Origin: Ophiothrix spiculata
Taxonomy: Eukaryota; Echinodermata; Ophiuroidea; Amphilepidida; Ophiotrichidae
Assembly (NCBI GenBank): GCA_000969725.1
Contig: JXSR01S073336.1
Direction: 5' to 3' (one strand)
Length of the DNA stretch: 34,133 bases
Shown piece after piece: positions 31,205 through 34,133 of this stretch (its first letter is position 1; every line of letters starts with the position of its first letter). Below the pieces are notes generated by a model. It saw only the letters and a list, made by a program, of their open reading frames with translations. It did no database searches and was not told the origin of the DNA. The position numbers were made by a program, and so were the translations under genes.

Positions 31205-32562
31205 CTTCTTTCTTTTTCTTTTTATATCATTTAGATCTAATCATTTTCTTTGAGTTGTCACTCTTTATGAAACAATTCTCCTTTTTTTTCTTTTTTTTTA
31301 AATTAAAATAAGACATGAGCTACTGATAAGATTTGCTAATTTACGGTGATAACTTATTGGCCACGATATACCGTCCGGCAACCCAGTAACAGTTGCCACG
31401 ACCACCCTCCTCTGCTTTGACTGTATTGTATATGCAGACATGCTGTTAATAATTGATGATCTTTGATGAGAAGTTTTCTTTTATTCTCCCCATATTTAAT
31501 AATCACACCAAATCATGAGCGACTCTTTTAGGGATACACAAGATGGATTTTTTTATCAAATATTAGTTACCTGGTATCAGACATGGCAATCCAACACTAT
31601 GAACTGCAATATTTGAATGATGACATAGCCTTGACATGATACCATTGATATGATACCAAATATCAGTAGTCAAAAATATGTCTGCCAGGTATACCTGCAC
31701 TTTCCCCCTATTTGGTTGTCTGTCTCACTACAATGATTATGTAATATTGAATGCCTTTGAGACTGATGGGCCTATTTCTACAAAGACAACAAAATATACA
31801 TATAGCTGGGAGTGAACCATGTCACATTCTCACTGCAGTGAAAACCAACTAAGATATTTGCTAATAAGTAAGATAAACATTACTAATTATTGTATGTATT
31901 TAACTGATGCAATTTTTGATGCCAGTTTAGACAAAGCCAAAACAAAACAAAACCATCAAACAAACAAAAATTGCATTTCCACAGTTTACTTGATTCCACA
32001 CTCACACAGGAGGATACAATATTTCTCAAGTAACACATCAATTTATTATTTGTGGAATAGAAAAATAAAAAGCATTGAATATTTCTCCCTTCCTTTAAAT
32101 CAAATTGAGAACAAATTTCCAAACATAATGGCACATACAAACTTATCCAGTTACCGTATTCCCATTGTTGATCCTCTTTTATACTATATAATTCCATGTT
32201 AGTAGTGGCATATGAGAGACATGTCTAACATTAAGAGTAGATCATTCCTAGGCAAGCCTAATGGAGTTTTGATATTTGATATACAAGATGAAATATCAAC
32301 TAGTCTTAATGGAATACAGAAGTTTTTTTTTCATACATTGATGATAAGAAACCAAATTATCTGCCTGAGTTAGAAATTTGGTCGTTTTAGACATCTTAGA
32401 TATCTGCTAGAATTGTTGAGCAAGGTATTTACAATTAGATTATGTTGTAATATTCTAGCATGGGGAAATAGAAATTAATACAAAAATATAATCTTCAAGG
32501 AATAAACTATGAGAACTACAAATGTGGTGCTCTACATACACATTGCGTTTAAACCACTGAAG
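31205..32562. other. Non-coding stretch
   Basis: A pyrimidine-rich block (31199-31226) follows the tRNA-like unit. No supported gene. Overlapping 127- and 104-codon frames on opposite strands at 31819-32202 cover the same DNA and have AT-driven compositions, so neither is called. Confidence 0.5.
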
Positions 32563-33491
32563 CTCACATTTTTGTAATAATTATTCTGATATGAAACTTC
32601 AAAATTGTTGAACATCATTTATATTTTAACTCCAAGTCGTTTCCTTATTATTGTATTGTAATGTTGTATGTTGCTTTTTAATACATAATCCTGATTATTT
32701 TATTTATCCTTTCCACCGCCTTTATAGCTATCTACAGCATTTCTGAGAGAAACCAATATTTAAGGCGTTTTCTCACAGAAGCAGTTGCTTACTACTGTAG
32801 GATAACGTTTTTTTCACGTATAGTAAAAATTTAAAGCAAGTGTACGCACCCATTTTGCGGATGCAATTTTAAATGTATATTGAACGCACTCTTTACTAAC
32901 GTGTTGGGCTAATCACTGTTGCATTATATATTGTGTTTTTTTTAAATTTTAGATTCGTTATCAGCACAAATAAATCTACCAAATGCTACATTTTAAAAGA
33001 AATTCAATGGAGATTATTCTTCTGTTAGAAAACACCATAAATTACCTCTGTGTGCCTGCATCAAATAAAAAAACTCAAACTTGTTCTCCTAAATGGTGAA
33101 GGAGCTCCTACTGTCAAAAATAATCACACATTCTAATCAAATATCTAAGTGCAATAAGAAAAGACCTCTTTATGCAAGTGTTGTGGGCTTGATCACGCTT
33201 CTTGAGTCTCATCAAGAACCACGCTTGAGGGCATTAAGCGGCTCTTTGGAACCATCAAACATCGCTTACATACCATAAGCTTAGAATATAAATGGAGGTG
33301 TGGAGCTAGGCATGTATTCTTGCTGCTCGTTGTTAATGTATGTATGTCAAAAGGGGAAATGAATTCATTTCACGTCATCAACATCAAAGTCTTGTTTTTT
33401 TTCTAATGTGAGCATTAATAAAATTGAAAGCAGCATTTCTATAGCACTTACTATATCAAGATTCAACAATTGCAGCTTAACTTTTTAAAAT
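32563..33491 (+). repeat. Tandem repeat unit 1, interrupted
   Basis: It aligns with 33492-34133 in order. The left part (about 32563-32760) is diverged. About 270 bp absent from unit 2 then intervenes (about 32762-33030), and the rest (33031-33491) is closely similar. The unit carries a 61-codon frame (33093-33278) starting MVKELLLSKIITHSNQ. Upstream of that ATG it lacks the TTAG present in unit 2. Confidence 0.7.
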
Positions 33492-34133
33492 GATTATTCT
33501 GCTATCACACTTATATAATGGCTCTAAGACAATTTCCTTATTAATTCATTGTTATGTTTGATATTGCTATAAAATGTAATAATTATCCTATTTGAATAAT
33601 AAAACTCTTTCCAATACTTATTCCTGGTAATTTTATTTCTCCTCTCCTGGCAAGCTTTCTAAGAGAAACCAATACCTAGATTGCCACTGTGTGCCCACTT
33701 CAATAAAAAACTTCAACTTGTTCTCCTTTAGAAATGGTGAAGGAACTCCTCCTGTCAAAAATAATCACACATTCTAATCAAATATCCAAGTGCAATAAGA
33801 AAAGAACTCTTTATACAAGTGTTGTGGACTTGATCACGCTTCTTGAGTCTCATCAAGAACCACGCTTGAGGGCATTAAGCGGCTCTTTGGAACCATCAAA
33901 CATCGCTTACATACCATAATCTTAGAATATTAATGGAGGTGTGGAGCTAGGCATGTATTCTTGATGCTAGTTAATGTATGTATGTCAAAAGGGGAAATGA
34001 ATTCATTTCATGTCATCACCATCAAGTTCTTGTTTTTTCCATTTTTAATGCGAGTGTTAATAAAATTGAAAGCAGTATTTCTTTAGCACCTTTCTATATC
34101 AAGATTCAACGATTGCAGCTTAACTTTTTAAAA
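33492..34133 (+). repeat. Tandem repeat unit 2, ends at window edge
   Basis: Period about 641 bp relative to unit 1. The 61-codon frame (33734-33919) differs by six substitutions (three silent, three changing P, A and G) and no indels. Its last ~85 bp are identical to unit 1. Preceding it is a good acceptor-like CTTGTTCTCCTTTAG (ending at 33731). The unit ends CAGCTTAACTTTTTAAAA, the same word that closes unit 1, exactly at the window edge, so a third unit may follow outside. Confidence 0.75.

Noticed and set aside
31819..32202. 127-codon + frame and overlapping 104-codon minus frame
   Set aside because: They occupy the same DNA on both strands, lack splice or start context, and their composition follows the AT bias.
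1..34133. CRISPR arrays, bacterial operons, rRNA genes, retroviral or LINE reverse transcriptase domains
   Set aside because: None is seen: no regular spacer-repeat arrays, no rRNA-like stretches, and no frame long enough or with recognisable catalytic motifs for these proteins.

Overview
The window looks like eukaryotic, metazoan, AT-rich intronic DNA. There are no bacterial-style operons and no long conserved reading frames, and it is dense in small non-autonomous transposons, tRNA-derived repeats and tandem duplications. The mix of elements (long-TIR CAGGGTGT element, hAT, pogo, PIF/Harbinger-like and MULE-like miniatures, and a tRNA-headed SINE with a TTA-repeat tail) fits a marine invertebrate. 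I cannot name the phylum or species from sequence alone.

Only one protein-coding segment is well supported. It is a 108-bp internal exon on the + strand (17024-17131) with a branch-point-like site, a polypyrimidine tract, an AG acceptor and a GTAAGT donor. It encodes 36 residues of heptad-patterned coiled coil. If it is real, everything upstream and downstream is most simply read as intron of at least 17 kb on each side. The parent gene cannot be named from 36 coiled-coil residues.

Layout. 1-1.4 kb: unremarkable. 1.38-2.6 kb: 1.2-kb DNA transposon with about 220-bp terminal inverted repeats and TA duplications. 2.94-3.01 kb: a 74-nt hairpin shaped like a microRNA precursor. 5.64-6.59 kb: tandem duplication of about 480 bp. 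9.64-10.03 kb: a minus-strand open frame with one possible membrane helix. 13.36-13.57 kb: hAT-type miniature element. 14.35-14.43 kb: tRNA-like element. 16.27-16.70 kb: degenerate minisatellite. 17.02-17.13 kb: the exon. 17.26-17.69 kb: miniature element. 18.85-19.6 kb: a GC-richer island with 21-bp repeats, a coding-looking acidic segment, and CTCF-like and YY1-like motifs. 19.93 kb: tRNA-like head. 23.52-23.88 kb: MULE-like element with a 9-bp target duplication. 24.38-24.73 kb: two foldback elements side by side. 24.9-26.6 kb: a 735-bp duplication. 26.6-29.75 kb: more elements, including a SINE on the minus strand. 30.38-31.2 kb: a pogo-like end, strong palindromes and a tRNA-like unit. 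32.6-34.13 kb: a tandem repeat that runs off the right edge.

No multi-gene pathway or defence system is visible. The items most worth a second look are the microRNA-like hairpin, the island at 18.85-19.6 kb, the nested foldback whose empty site is preserved nearby, and the palindrome plus tRNA-like cluster at 30.8-31.2 kb.
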